Shown here: piece by piece, positions 8,934 to 17,569 of the stretch | Numbering within the stretch: position 1 is the stretch's first letter | Layout of the letters: each line of letters starts with the position of its first letter | Source of the DNA: an uncultured Aquimarina sp. | GTDB taxonomy: Bacteria > Bacteroidota > Bacteroidia > Flavobacteriales > Flavobacteriaceae | Direction of reading: 5' to 3' | Length of the DNA stretch: 52,348 nt | Assembly (NCBI GenBank): GCA_947495425.1 | Contig: CANLYR010000031.1 | Location: 1-52,348, forward strand | The notes under the pieces: generated by a model | Seen by the model: only the letters and a program-made list of their open reading frames with translations | Database searches by the model: none | Told to the model about the DNA's origin: nothing | Made by a program: the position numbers and the translations under genes

Positions 8934-9632
8934 ATGAAACAAACAAAATTAATACTCGTATTTGCTACTTTATTTTTAAGTGCAACGATGGTAAGCGCAC
9001 AAACAAAAACCAAAAAATGGAGTTTTAAAAAAGGCGAAGTGATCGATATTTTATTGTTTAAGGGAAAATCTGAATTACCTAAGCTTTTTCCAAAATATAA
9101 AGAAACAGCCTTTGATTTTGCCCTTGAAAAAGGATACAAGCCACAACCATTTCTTGCGGTTGCAGAAACTACACAGGGAGGATATCAACCAGACACCTTT
9201 GTGATTGCAAAATGGACAGATTTGACCAGTAGAAAAGCATTTACCGATGAAATCCTAGATAAAGTGCCAGATTTTCATCAGCAAAGAAGAGCGATGTGGT
9301 CTTCTTTTTATTTGGCATATTATGAAGCGAAAAAAGATATATCCTTTGAGGCAAATCCTGATAAAATAGTAGTGGCTACATCATATTGGAAAGATGAAAC
9401 CAGCGCTTTTTTGAATTTTAAAAAAGAATGGCTTAAAAAAGCCAAAAGTGGCGGAGGAAAAGTACTATTAGAATTAAATGAACCAATGTCCACGGTTGGC
9501 TATATGTACAAACCAGACGTTATCGTATTAACTGAGTGGAATGATAGAGCTGCTTTTGATGCTTTTGCCAAAGAAAATATGAAAATGGGTGAAAAAGGAA
9601 TTCAGAACGTGAATCAGTTTATAATCAAATAA
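8934..9632 (+). CDS. Secreted two-module protein, function unknown
   Basis: From ATG 8934 the product is 232 residues with a clear signal peptide ending VSAQ (about residue 22). The mature part seems to contain two similar modules, each with a Tyr-rich, Asp-containing strand followed by a W(T/N)D motif and a helix: PDTFVIAKWTDLTSRKAFTDE and PDVIVLTEWNDRAAFDAFAKE. That pattern suggests a duplicated ferredoxin-like (dimeric alpha-beta barrel, DUF1330-like) fold; this is inference. An AraC regulator gene follows after a terminator, so co-regulation is possible but not shown. Confidence 0.7.
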   Translation: MKQTKLILVFATLFLSATMVSAQTKTKKWSFKKGEVIDILLFKGKSELPKLFPKYKETAFDFALEKGYKPQPFLAVAETTQGGYQPDTFVIAKWTDLTSRKAFTDEILDKVPDFHQQRRAMWSSFYLAYYEAKKDISFEANPDKIVVATSYWKDETSAFLNFKKEWLKKAKSGGGKVLLELNEPMSTVGYMYKPDVIVLTEWNDRAAFDAFAKENMKMGEKGIQNVNQFIIK

Positions 9633-9640
9633 TTAACAAC

Positions 9641-9676
9641 GCTGGCAAGCAGCAGTTGCTTGCCAGCACATTTTTT
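9641..9676 (+). terminator. Intrinsic terminator
   Basis: Perfect 11-bp stem GCTGGCAAGCA (9641-9651) with TGCTTGCCAGC (9657-9667), 5-base loop, then ACATTTTTT. It separates the secreted protein gene from the AraC gene, whose ATG is six bases past the T-run. Confidence 0.85.
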
Positions 9677-9681
9677 AAAGT

Positions 9682-10788
9682 ATGCAAACATTCGGTAATC
9701 AATTGGTGTATTTTGCTTTTTTTCAAAGCCTGTTCTTATTGTGTGTGTATCTATTTTCGGCAAAGAATCGCAAAAACATAAATGGGTATATTGCCTTTTT
9801 AATTTTTGTGCTATTTATAGGATTAAGTGGCCGTGTATTGCATATCTCCAAAATTTTTGGAAATAATTTTCGGTTGATTACGGTTTCAGAGTTTGCTATT
9901 TTACTTTTTGGAGCCACCGTATTTCTTTTTACCAAATCATGCTTAAATAACCTGCGCTTCAACAAAAAAGACTTGATACACTACATTCCCGCTGTTGCAT
10001 ACATCATATTTGTCGTATGCTATTTTATGATCCCATCAGATACCCTAATTGTAGAACGAATTCAAACAGGAGCATTATATAAAGTAGTCAATACCTTGGT
10101 CGCTATTGGACTTACATTTAACTGTACCTATTGGATTTTAAGTTTAAAACAGTTTTTACAATTCAAAAACAACCTTAAAAACGAGTTGAGTTATACACTA
10201 AAAACACAATTTTTTCTGAATTTTTTGATTGCCATAGGAATTTGCCTATTGGTATGGATCGGTCTATATGTTATAAGTTTTTTGGGACTAGAGACCATAG
10301 AGCGCGAAGCTCGTCAATTTATCTGGTTAGGTATCGCTTTTATCATTCTTTTCATCGCATATCATGGTATGATAGCACCAGGTTTATTTAGGATCCAGTC
10401 TTTAAATATTTCTCAAAAATATAGTCAATCAAAATTGAGCCACACAGATTTGGACAGATTAAAGACCCAGTTAGAAAATCTGATGATTGCTAAAAAGCCT
10501 TACTTAAACTCAAAATTATTAAAAGCTGAATTGGCAACTATGTTAGGGATTAGTAATCCCGAATTGGCACGTCTTCTAAACGAACGTATTGGGATGAATT
10601 TCTTTGATTTTGTAAATTATTATAGAACCAAAGAGTTTATTATATTGGCTAAAACTGAAAAAGCCAAAGAACTTACCTTTTTTGGGTTGGCACAAGAGGC
10701 CGGTTTTAATTCAAAAACTACGTTTAATAAAGCATTTCGCAGTTTGATGGGCGCTTCGCCATCTGCATATTTCAATAATAAAATTTAG
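9682..10788 (+). CDS. Membrane-anchored AraC-family regulator
   Basis: The first 235 residues contain about six to seven hydrophobic segments with short loops; the last 100 hold an AraC-type double helix-turn-helix (AELATMLGISNPELARLLNE, then TFFGLAQEAGFNSKTTFNKAF and FRSLMGASPSAYF). This architecture of a multi-TM sensor fused to AraC DNA-binding is common in Bacteroidetes and implies control of a nearby promoter in response to a membrane or external cue. The neighbour upstream is a secreted protein, the likeliest local target, but no binding site is identified. The length of 368 is normal. Confidence 0.88.
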   Translation: MQTFGNQLVYFAFFQSLFLLCVYLFSAKNRKNINGYIAFLIFVLFIGLSGRVLHISKIFGNNFRLITVSEFAILLFGATVFLFTKSCLNNLRFNKKDLIHYIPAVAYIIFVVCYFMIPSDTLIVERIQTGALYKVVNTLVAIGLTFNCTYWILSLKQFLQFKNNLKNELSYTLKTQFFLNFLIAIGICLLVWIGLYVISFLGLETIEREARQFIWLGIAFIILFIAYHGMIAPGLFRIQSLNISQKYSQSKLSHTDLDRLKTQLENLMIAKKPYLNSKLLKAELATMLGISNPELARLLNERIGMNFFDFVNYYRTKEFIILAKTEKAKELTFFGLAQEAGFNSKTTFNKAFRSLMGASPSAYFNNKI

Positions 10789-10840
10789 ATTAGTGTTCTA
10801 GAAACAGCTATCAAAATGGCCTTGATTTTAGTTTATGATG

Positions 10841-10876
10841 ATTAGGGTTGTGATTATAATCCAACCTGCTAATTTT
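10841..10876 (+). terminator. Intrinsic terminator after the AraC gene
   Basis: ATTAGGGTTG (10841-10850) pairs with CAACC and CTAAT (10862-10866 and 10869-10873) with a two-base bulge, followed by TTTT. Confidence 0.65.
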
Positions 10877-10971
10877 GGAACATTGATACCCTCCTACATC
10901 AGCTTATTATTGATTTGATCAATGAGATTTAATGAATTTTTCTTTAGTGATGCCTAAAAGTTTGTAAACGA

Positions 10972-11285
10972 TTTTAAAATTCTCCTATACCTTGATATAG
11001 GAGAATCTTGGGAATTGCAAAAAATCAGCTAATCACCGAAAAAGTAAGGGAGCAATAAACCTCTTTTTGTTCCATTTTTCTTCGTGGCACTAGTCCTACC
11101 CAGCCAGAAGAGGAAAATGGACCTTCCCATACATAGTTTTTAAACTGTTGAAACCTCTACTTATTTATTTCATAATATCATAACGCAACAATTTTATTTT
11201 CCGGAACTGTTTAATTATCAAATGCTAATTTGTATAAAAACTAATTAGCGGTGTTTATTCTTTCATGTTCTTGTGAAAAAAAACC
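10972..11285 (-). repeat. Dispersed structured repeat, copy 2
   Basis: Direct-repeat partner of 228-545. It keeps the terminator hairpin (10980-11005), the 24-base identical block, the long hairpin with the identical 14-base loop (11089-11102) and the region running into the 3' end of the HTH gene. Here that gene is intact, which suggests the unit is HTH gene plus 3' structured RNA plus terminator. One-base length differences inside the stem break any shared reading frame while leaving the helices foldable. Confidence 0.7.
10976..11130 (-). ncRNA. Candidate structured RNA, copy 2
   Basis: Distal hairpin: arms 11072-11088 and 11103-11120 with outer CCATTTT/AAAATGG, an inner CTTC/GAAG and TGGC/GCCA with small bulges, and the same 14-base loop as copy 1. 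Terminator hairpin: 10980-10989 with 10996-11005 (10 bp), loop ccttga, followed on minus by TTTT. Two pairs differ from copy 1 by compensatory change. It sits 110 to 265 bases past the HTH stop codon and could be its 3' untranslated region, a processed small RNA or an independent transcript. Confidence 0.45.
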
Positions 11286-11504
11286 AAATGTAAAACCAAC
11301 TGCTTTTTTATACACAAAACTTCGGATGCCAGTATCGTATTTTATAGGTGCATCTAACTGCTTCATCAGGTTGATAATGCGATATAACTTTGTTTTTGAA
11401 ACCCCTAATTTGCAAGCCAACTCATCAGGAGGCCCCGTGGCCTGCAAACGAATTAGTCGATCAACACGCTCTATAAGCTTGACTTGTTTGATGATAACAT
11501 TCAT
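11241..11504 (-). CDS. Small HTH DNA-binding protein
   Basis: An 87-residue protein consisting of a leader helix (MNVIIKQVKLIERVDRLI) and a winged HTH of the HTH_11 or DeoR-like type: TGPPDELACKLGVSKTKLYR as the helix-turn-helix, then a beta hairpin (APIKYDTGIRSFVYKKA). No ligand domain is present. Very similar small proteins are widespread in Bacteroidetes, often near KxxINGG-type precursor peptides; none is directly beside this copy. The 3' end continues into repeat copy 2, and the last codons have a counterpart in copy 1, so gene and repeat appear to have moved or duplicated together. Confidence 0.75.
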   Translation of the reverse strand: MNVIIKQVKLIERVDRLIRLQATGPPDELACKLGVSKTKLYRIINLMKQLDAPIKYDTGIRSFVYKKAVGFTFGFFSQEHERINTAN

Positions 11505-11738
11505 AATTATTTCTTTTATGTAAGACCGAATTATTTCTATAAATCAATATGTATTTGTGGGGTATATAGGTGTATGTCGGTATAGATAATTATGTTACCC
11601 AAAATTTACTGTTTTTTAAAAAAAATAAGAATTTGTATAGCCTTCTTGAGTAGCATAACAAACTTTAAATCATACTTAATAAGTCAAAAAGACACTATTT
11701 AAAGACTAGATTACAATATAATATAGCAGAATTATATC
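11505..11738. other. Intergenic, between two minus-strand units
   Basis: AT-rich, no gene seen. It must carry the promoter of the small HTH gene; TTTG followed after 19 bases by TATACAAA (read on minus, around 11675-11645) is only a partial match. The anti-sigma gene stops just beyond at 11739. Confidence 0.35.
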
Positions 11739-12479
11739 CTATTTTCTCAATGCTTCTAGAAGTTGAGCAGCATTATCTTTGTATACCCCTTGATACCGAA
11801 TGATTTCTTCAAGGATTGCTGTAGTTTTTTTGGTGTTTTTTGATTTCAAATACGCTAGAGACAAATACCACCTTGAGGCTTCGTAATACCTGCTCTTTTT
11901 TGAAATATTTTCGAATTGTACAATCGCATTTTCTACTTGATTTGTATTTAAGTAGCTATTTCCAAAATATAACTGCAACTCTTTTTGATTGACGAGAGCG
12001 ATATTGTTTTCGAGTATAGAAACCACCTCAGTATATTCTTCTTGTCTATAGCTTTGCATACTATCGTGTAGCATGGGATCACTTTCTCCACGAGTGATAT
12101 CTTCTACTGGGTATGGCGTATAATGCACTGCATATAAATCTTGGATCCTATCATTAGCAACACTGGCATTCCATAACAATGCACTTACACCCAACAAAAC
12201 AATAACTGCAGCTACGATTTTAAAAGAAGAGGAAAATGGAAATCTCTTGCTCGAAGACTGTTCTTCTTTGACTTCTCTACTGATTTTTATCAGTTTTTGT
12301 TTAAAATTAAGCGTATCACTATCGCTTAAAGTACTATGCAGTTCTTTATGCTTTACTACTTCGCTTTGCAACTCTTGATCAATAGCTATTTCGTTTTCAA
12401 AGGCAGTTACTTCTTCCCCTGATAATTTATTTTCAAGATAGCTTTCAATTTTTTCAAATAGTTCTGGCGTTCTTCTCAT
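11739..12479 (-). CDS. Anti-sigma-like membrane protein with TPR
   Basis: A 246-residue protein: a cytoplasmic N-terminal helical region with an anti-sigma look (ELFEKIESYLENKLSGEEV, acidic, no zinc motif), one membrane segment (about 85-105, IVAAVIVLLGVSALLW), and a periplasmic part with TPR-like helices (about 150-240; YFGNSYLNTNQVENAIVQFE). It starts five bases after the ECF sigma stop, so they form an operon. By position and topology it should hold the sigma factor at the membrane until a signal releases it; the TPR part may be the sensor. This is inference from architecture. Confidence 0.75.
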   Translation of the reverse strand: MRRTPELFEKIESYLENKLSGEEVTAFENEIAIDQELQSEVVKHKELHSTLSDSDTLNFKQKLIKISREVKEEQSSSKRFPFSSSFKIVAAVIVLLGVSALLWNASVANDRIQDLYAVHYTPYPVEDITRGESDPMLHDSMQSYRQEEYTEVVSILENNIALVNQKELQLYFGNSYLNTNQVENAIVQFENISKKSRYYEASRWYLSLAYLKSKNTKKTTAILEEIIRYQGVYKDNAAQLLEALRK

Positions 12480-12484
12480 AAAGC

Positions 12485-13066
12485 CTATTCTTTTTCGGGG
12501 GTTAGCTGCAACTCCTTATATATTGGATCTTTTTCAATCATTTCGATTAGCGATTTTTTACACTCAAATTTCTTTTTTCGGGTATATCCTTCAGAATATC
12601 CTGTGGTTTTGGCAATTTCTTTCATGCTATTTCCTTCAAAAAGAAGAGTCAATACTTCGCGACATGTGCCACTCAGGTTTATAAAATACTTACGATACAC
12701 ATGCTCACGTTCTTTATCTTCAATTTCTTTGAGTATCGAAGGGTTTTCAATTTCTGTATCCTCAGAGATATCATCGACGATGACCATTTTTCTGTTTTTG
12801 CGCAATCTGTTTCTCCAGATATTCTTACATACCCCATAAAAATAGGTAGACAACGAAGAATGAAGTTCTAGCGTGTCTGTTTTTAATTTCTGATAAAGAA
12901 ACACCAACGCATCCTGAAAAACATCCTCAACATCTGCCTCGTTACCAGAGTTTTTGAGAATGTAGCCTCGCACATACCTTAGATTGTTCTTATAAAATGT
13001 TTTAAGTATGACCTCATCACCAGCAACTATACCCTCTAAAATTTTTTGATCTTTGGTGTTACTCAT
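12485..13066 (-). CDS. ECF-type RNA polymerase sigma factor
   Basis: A 193-residue sigma-70 family protein with region 2 (about 20-95; DVEDVFQDALVFLYQKL, then LSTYFYGVCKNIWRNRLRK) and region 4 (about 130-180; LLFEGNSMKEIAKTTGYSEG followed by basic residues). There is no region 1 or 3, as expected for ECF sigmas. It directs RNA polymerase to a small regulon, normally including its own operon. Its operon partner is the anti-sigma-like gene, and the divergent TPR-CHAT protein is the obvious candidate target. Confidence 0.9.
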   Translation of the reverse strand: MSNTKDQKILEGIVAGDEVILKTFYKNNLRYVRGYILKNSGNEADVEDVFQDALVFLYQKLKTDTLELHSSLSTYFYGVCKNIWRNRLRKNRKMVIVDDISEDTEIENPSILKEIEDKEREHVYRKYFINLSGTCREVLTLLFEGNSMKEIAKTTGYSEGYTRKKKFECKKSLIEMIEKDPIYKELQLTPEKE

Positions 13067-13601
13067 AGGTTGATGTACTATAGTAGTAGATTGTTACCTT
13101 GTGCGGGTGAAATTAAATAAATTTTGGCGAATAATTACTTTCAAAACCGAATTTAAAGCTCCTTTTCCCTATGAAGAAGAGTGGCGCTTGTCCTGATCTT
13201 ATACAAGGGCTCTAGTTTAGCGTAGCGTGACAATCATAACGAATCCATTTCATCCCACCTCCAGCACTTGCCAAAGGGAAGATAGCTCAACGTCTTTTCT
13301 TTTGGAAAGGATTTAGGATAGGACAACCATTACTTATAAGGTGATTAGACATATTACAGTAATCAATGCTATGCTAAACGAAAGCGTATACAAATATTAA
13401 AGGGTTATAAATTAAAAACTTCACCGTAGTCTTATTTATAAAGAAAAAAACAAAAGCAAAGCCAGTTACAATCTAAGTATACAAAACACATTCAGGATAT
13501 CTGATGTAAAATATAGCCATAAAAGTAACATTTTTAGTTTCTTTGCTATTAACCTATAGAAGAGAAAAATTAAACATAACGTGTAGAGCGGTCTAGTATT
13601 T
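13067..13601. other. Divergent intergenic region, sigma/CHAT
   Basis: 535 bases between the sigma operon (minus) and the CHAT gene (plus), with no gene seen. Around 13150-13330 the text is less AT-rich and reads like the dispersed intergenic filler common in flavobacteria. Close to each start codon is a similar pair of boxes, TAAC then T(A/C)TAGTA, spaced 10 or 11 bases (minus: 13096-13093 and 13082-13076; plus: 13577-13580 and 13592-13598). These could be sigma targets, but the plus pair is only 3 bases from the ATG. Confidence 0.35.
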
Positions 13602-16600
13602 ATGAAGAAAAGAAATATCATCTTATTTTTTACTATCGTTTTGATGGCTTTATTGATTACTCCAACATGCGCCCAAGTGAAAAATGATACGCTGTTGGCC
13701 TCGCAGTACTTTGAGAAAGGGGATTCGTTGCTTATTAATGAAGATTATATATCCTCGATAACATACCTTAAAAAAGCATTATCAATTTATAAAAAAACTA
13801 AGGATTGGGAACGTGTTGCGCAATGCTATTATGATATTGGAAATGGATACTTTTTTAAATATGAATTTAGTACTGCTTTAAAATTCTATCAAAAAACGTT
13901 AGTTATTAGAGAGAAAATATTAGGAATTAATCATATTCAAACTAGTAATTCCTATTTGAGTGTAGGTCTTGCATATTATAGAATGGAAAAATACAAGACA
14001 GCAATACCATATTTAAAAAAAGGACTATTTATCAAAGTAAGTCTTTATGGAGAGAATAATAAAGAGGTTGCTGAATACAATTATGCTATTGGTCAATTGT
14101 ATCAAAAGAAAGGAGAATATGATGAAGCATTACCTTATCTGAGAAAAAGCTTATCAATCTTAAAAAATGTTTATGGAAAAAAACACTTCCGTACTAGTAA
14201 GGCCTTAAATTTAATAGGTATTAACTATAAAAACAAAGGAGAATACGATAAAGCCCTTACTTATTATCAACAGGCCTTAGAAATTACAAATACTATGTCT
14301 GAACATAATATAAACAGATCTACTGCAATTATTATTAATAATATAGGGATAGCATATAAGCATAAGGGGGAGTATGATAAAGCTTTGCATTATTGTAAAA
14401 GAGCTCTAACTGTCAATACTCAACTAGAAAAACAAGAGAATTATGCAATCATTATTAATTATAATAACATCGGAAACATATATCAATTAAAAGGAAAGTA
14501 TAGTAGTGCTCTACCAAATTATAGGAAAGCTCTTGAAATAGCATTAAAAAATTTTGACAAAAACAATTCTTATATAGCAGATTCATATAATGATATTGGT
14601 AAACTATATTATGAACAAAGGCTTTATAAAAAGGCAATAGACCACATACAAAAAGCCTTAAAAATCAGAACTCATATTTTTGGAGAATATCATCCTGATG
14701 TAGCCGATTCTTATTCAAGCTTAGGTAACATCCATTATAAACGTAAAGATTATAAAATAGCAGTAGAATATTATCAAAAAGGAGTATCCATAAGGCAAAA
14801 ATTGTTTGGTAAACATCACCCAAAAGTTGCTCAATCTTATAATGATCTTGCAAAAGTATACATAACACAAAAACATTATCAAAAAGCATTAAAATATTAT
14901 AGAAAAGCGATACTATCAAATACTAAACCTGATAATCTTAAAAATGATGTTACTCAAAAACAATACTATAATCTTACTGTTCTGTTAGCCACGCTACAAG
15001 GCCAAGCCAAGACCTACAAAAAAATATACCAAGAAAATAGCGATATAACCGATCTTAAAGAGGCAGTTAGTACCTACCAAAAAGCAGATGCTCTAATTAA
15101 TCAAATACGACAAACCTTTACCAACTATCAAGACAAAGTAAGTTTTGCCAAAAAAGCTAAAGAAATCTATCAAGGCGCCATAGAAGCACAGCTTTTACTC
15201 TATAAAAACAACAGAAATCAAAAAACGCTAACACAAGCTTTCTATTATGCTGAGAAAAGTAAAGCAAATACCCTAAAAGAGTTTTTGATCGCATATAATG
15301 CCAAAAATTTTACAGGATTACCCAGTGATCTTATCTCCTTAGAAAAAGAGCTTAGAATCAATCGGGCGTTTTATCAATCCAAGGTTACCGATGAACAATC
15401 CTCCCAAAATACTGATACTACAAAAATCACCAGATACGAAAATAAACTCTTCACTATTAATCGTAGCCAAGACTCATTAACTGAGGTTTTAGAAAAAAAC
15501 TATCCCAAATACTATCAACTCAAACATAAAAATGAGATTATAACCGTTGCCGATATTCAGAAAAAACTTAATGAACGTACTACTGTACTAGAATTTTTTA
15601 CTTCTGATAGTATCACGTATGCGTTTACAATAACCCAAAATAAGATTGCTGTACACGAGTTGGCCACTCCCAACCTGCTAAAAAATATAGAACAACTACG
15701 AGCCACCATCTCATCAAAACATGTTGGAGATTATAAAGCAGCATCTCATCAACTCTACCAAAAACTTATTGCTCCTGTAGCAGATCAATTGGTAGGTGAT
15801 GAGCTGATCATTATTCCCGATGGGCCATTGTGGCATCTTAATGTTGAGCTATTGCTTACTCAAGAGGATACATCTAATAATCCTACAGACTTATCATATG
15901 TACTTAGAGACTACGCCATCAGTTATGCCAATTCTGCAAATTTATTGTTTACAACTAATAAAGACATTCAAAAATCTAAAAAACGAGAAGAATGCCTTGC
16001 CTTTTCATTTACCGATAGCACTACCACTATAGATACCAAAACTATGAGTTTGGCTGCCCTTAGAGATGCAGGTGATGACCTGCCGGGAACGCGCAAAGAA
16101 ATCAAAGCCATTGCAGACATTATTGATGGGAACTATTATTTCGGTTCTGAAGCTATCGAAGCTAATTTTAAAAAAAATGCAGGCCAATATAATATTCTTC
16201 ACCTGGCATTGCACGGAGAGGTAGATAACGAACGCCCCGAGAATTCTAAGCTTTATTTTACCAAAACCAAAGATACCCTAGAAGATAACCTGCTGTACAG
16301 CCACGAATTATTTGCTATGGATATTCCGGCAGAGCTTACCGTACTGAGCGCCTGCAATACAGGGAATGGTAAAATCGCTAAGGGAGAAGGCATTATGAGT
16401 TTGGGCACTGCGTTTCAATACGCAGGAACCAAAAGCTTGCTTCTAACCAGTTGGGAAGTATCGGATCAAACTACTCCAGAACTGATGAAATACTTCTATA
16501 CCAATCTTAGAAAAGGAATGAATAAAGCCAAAGCGCTACAACAAGCTAAGCTTCAATACCTCAACACTGCAGATATCAATAGAACGCATCCTTTTTACTG

Positions 16601-16769
16601 GGGTGGATTTTATCTGGTAGGGGATTCTGCTCCTATAGCTTTTGGTAATCATAATTTGCTATATTGGGTTTCAGGATTAGGTATACTAGCCCTTTTACTA
16701 CTAATTATATTTTGGTATAGAAAGAAGATAACGTTGTACTCGGTCATCGGCAGGTCTGTCGAAAGATAA
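13602..16769 (+). CDS. TPR-CHAT caspase-like protease, membrane-anchored
   Basis: The 1055-residue protein has a signal peptide (1-25, ending TCAQ), then about ten tetratricopeptide repeats to about residue 450 (for example YDEALPYLRKSL, YDKALTYYQQAL, YKIAVEYYQKGV), a helical linker, and a CHAT domain (about 665-1015). The caspase-like dyad is present: His871 in LALHGE and Cys918 in LSACNTG, with the downstream GEGIMSLGTAF. A final hydrophobic segment (about 1020-1042) with basic residues after it anchors the protein. Signal peptide plus C-terminal anchor put TPR and CHAT in the periplasm. CHAT proteases cleave partner proteins on a trigger sensed by TPRs. Its divergent neighbours, an ECF sigma and anti-sigma-like protein, make this a likely signalling unit; the substrate is unknown. 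Confidence 0.93.
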   Translation: MKKRNIILFFTIVLMALLITPTCAQVKNDTLLASQYFEKGDSLLINEDYISSITYLKKALSIYKKTKDWERVAQCYYDIGNGYFFKYEFSTALKFYQKTLVIREKILGINHIQTSNSYLSVGLAYYRMEKYKTAIPYLKKGLFIKVSLYGENNKEVAEYNYAIGQLYQKKGEYDEALPYLRKSLSILKNVYGKKHFRTSKALNLIGINYKNKGEYDKALTYYQQALEITNTMSEHNINRSTAIIINNIGIAYKHKGEYDKALHYCKRALTVNTQLEKQENYAIIINYNNIGNIYQLKGKYSSALPNYRKALEIALKNFDKNNSYIADSYNDIGKLYYEQRLYKKAIDHIQKALKIRTHIFGEYHPDVADSYSSLGNIHYKRKDYKIAVEYYQKGVSIRQKLFGKHHPKVAQSYNDLAKVYITQKHYQKALKYYRKAILSNTKPDNLKNDVTQKQYYNLTVLLATLQGQAKTYKKIYQENSDITDLKEAVSTYQKADALINQIRQTFTNYQDKVSFAKKAKEIYQGAIEAQLLLYKNNRNQKTLTQAFYYAEKSKANTLKEFLIAYNAKNFTGLPSDLISLEKELRINRAFYQSKVTDEQSSQNTDTTKITRYENKLFTINRSQDSLTEVLEKNYPKYYQLKHKNEIITVADIQKKLNERTTVLEFFTSDSITYAFTITQNKIAVHELATPNLLKNIEQLRATISSKHVGDYKAASHQLYQKLIAPVADQLVGDELIIIPDGPLWHLNVELLLTQEDTSNNPTDLSYVLRDYAISYANSANLLFTTNKDIQKSKKREECLAFSFTDSTTTIDTKTMSLAALRDAGDDLPGTRKEIKAIADIIDGNYYFGSEAIEANFKKNAGQYNILHLALHGEVDNERPENSKLYFTKTKDTLEDNLLYSHELFAMDIPAELTVLSACNTGNGKIAKGEGIMSLGTAFQYAGTKSLLLTSWEVSDQTTPELMKYFYTNLRKGMNKAKALQQAKLQYLNTADINRTHPFYWGGFYLVGDSAPIAFGNHNLLYWVSGLGILALLLLIIFWYRKKITLYSVIGRSVER

Positions 16770-16771
16770 CT

Positions 16772-17188
16772 TTACGCCAACTTAATATCTTCCTTAAACA
16801 GTGTGTGAATATACTCAGCATGTAACTCTGCATGATGTGTACTCTCTAAACAGTGAAAAAGTAAATGAATCAGTCCATAATCTCCCAGACTATCTCTATA
16901 CTCATGCTGGTCTTTATTTTTTACCCACATGATAAAAGAGCATAAATGACCGATCTCTCCTATTTTTTTAGGATCCATTAAGCACTCGCGAAACGCATCC
17001 AGCTCCATCAAAGCATACTCATTATACTTTCGTTTACAAAAATTATAGTCAAAACTGTGCTTATATAGCTGCAGCTTTCGGTTTAGTATTTCATAATTGA
17101 TACCACTCATAACATAAGATTCATTTGCATTAGGTACTTCTATCATCATAGTTGCATAATTTGAGGTATACTCTATTTTGCAAAACAT
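16772..17188 (-). CDS. Conserved-looking hypothetical, 138 aa
   Basis: I do not recognise the family. From ATG 17188 the product is cytoplasmic, helical and unusually rich in His, Tyr and Cys near its end (LIHLLFHCLESTHHAELHAEYIHTLF), which could be a metal or haem site, but that is a guess. The TTG five codons upstream is a weaker start. The gene converges on the CHAT gene, leaving 2 bases between the stop codons. About 80 to 125 bases upstream are two identical 13-bp palindromes, so its expression is probably controlled by a dimeric repressor or activator. Confidence 0.6.
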   Translation of the reverse strand: MFCKIEYTSNYATMMIEVPNANESYVMSGINYEILNRKLQLYKHSFDYNFCKRKYNEYALMELDAFRECLMDPKKIGEIGHLCSFIMWVKNKDQHEYRDSLGDYGLIHLLFHCLESTHHAELHAEYIHTLFKEDIKLA

Positions 17189-17268
17189 ATGCCACGACTT
17201 CAAAAAATTAACTTAATAATTCTTAAGCAAATCTTAAAATCAAAAAGTAAGAAATTGATAGATTGATT

Positions 17269-17313
17269 TGGAATAATTCCATAACAAAAATACAAAATTT
17301 GGAATAATTCCAA
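17269..17313. promoter_or_regulatory. Two identical palindromic operators
   Basis: TGGAATAATTCCA occurs at 17269-17281 and again at 17300-17312, each a perfect TGGAAT-A-ATTCCA inverted repeat, the second extended to 15 bases. Centres are 31 bases apart, close to three helical turns, so two dimers would bind the same face. They lie upstream of the minus-strand 138-residue gene; the plus-strand 51-residue gene is about 260 bases away on the other side. Confidence 0.65.
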
Positions 17314-17486
17314 GATATGTTTTGTTAAAAATATCATTAATTTTCAAAAATATTCAATTTGAAACATATTCTAACTAATAAATAAAATACTGACAATAAA
17401 GCAGTTGAATGCAAATTCAATGCACTTATGTTAATAAAACTTAATAAGTTTATTTTCAAAAAAAAGATGTAGCTATTACATTTACT
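17314..17486. other. Intergenic with small inverted repeats
   Basis: No gene. Short inverted repeats occur, for example TTGAAT/ATTCAA near 17405-17421 and an AATAAA(A)CTT/AAGTTTATT pair near 17433-17455, either of which might be regulatory or a weak terminator. Confidence 0.3.
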
Positions 17487-17518
17487 TTTGACTTTGATAC
17501 GTTCTGGTATATTTTTTG
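17487..17518 (+). promoter_or_regulatory. Likely promoter of the 51-aa gene
   Basis: TTTG (17487-17490), 19 bases, then TATTTTTTG (17510-17518), one T longer than the TAnnTTTG consensus. It predicts a leader of about 45 bases before ATG 17570. Confidence 0.4.
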
Positions 17519-17569
17519 GGGAAAGAATACACAGAATGAAAATGGGAATTATAAATCAAATCAAAAATT

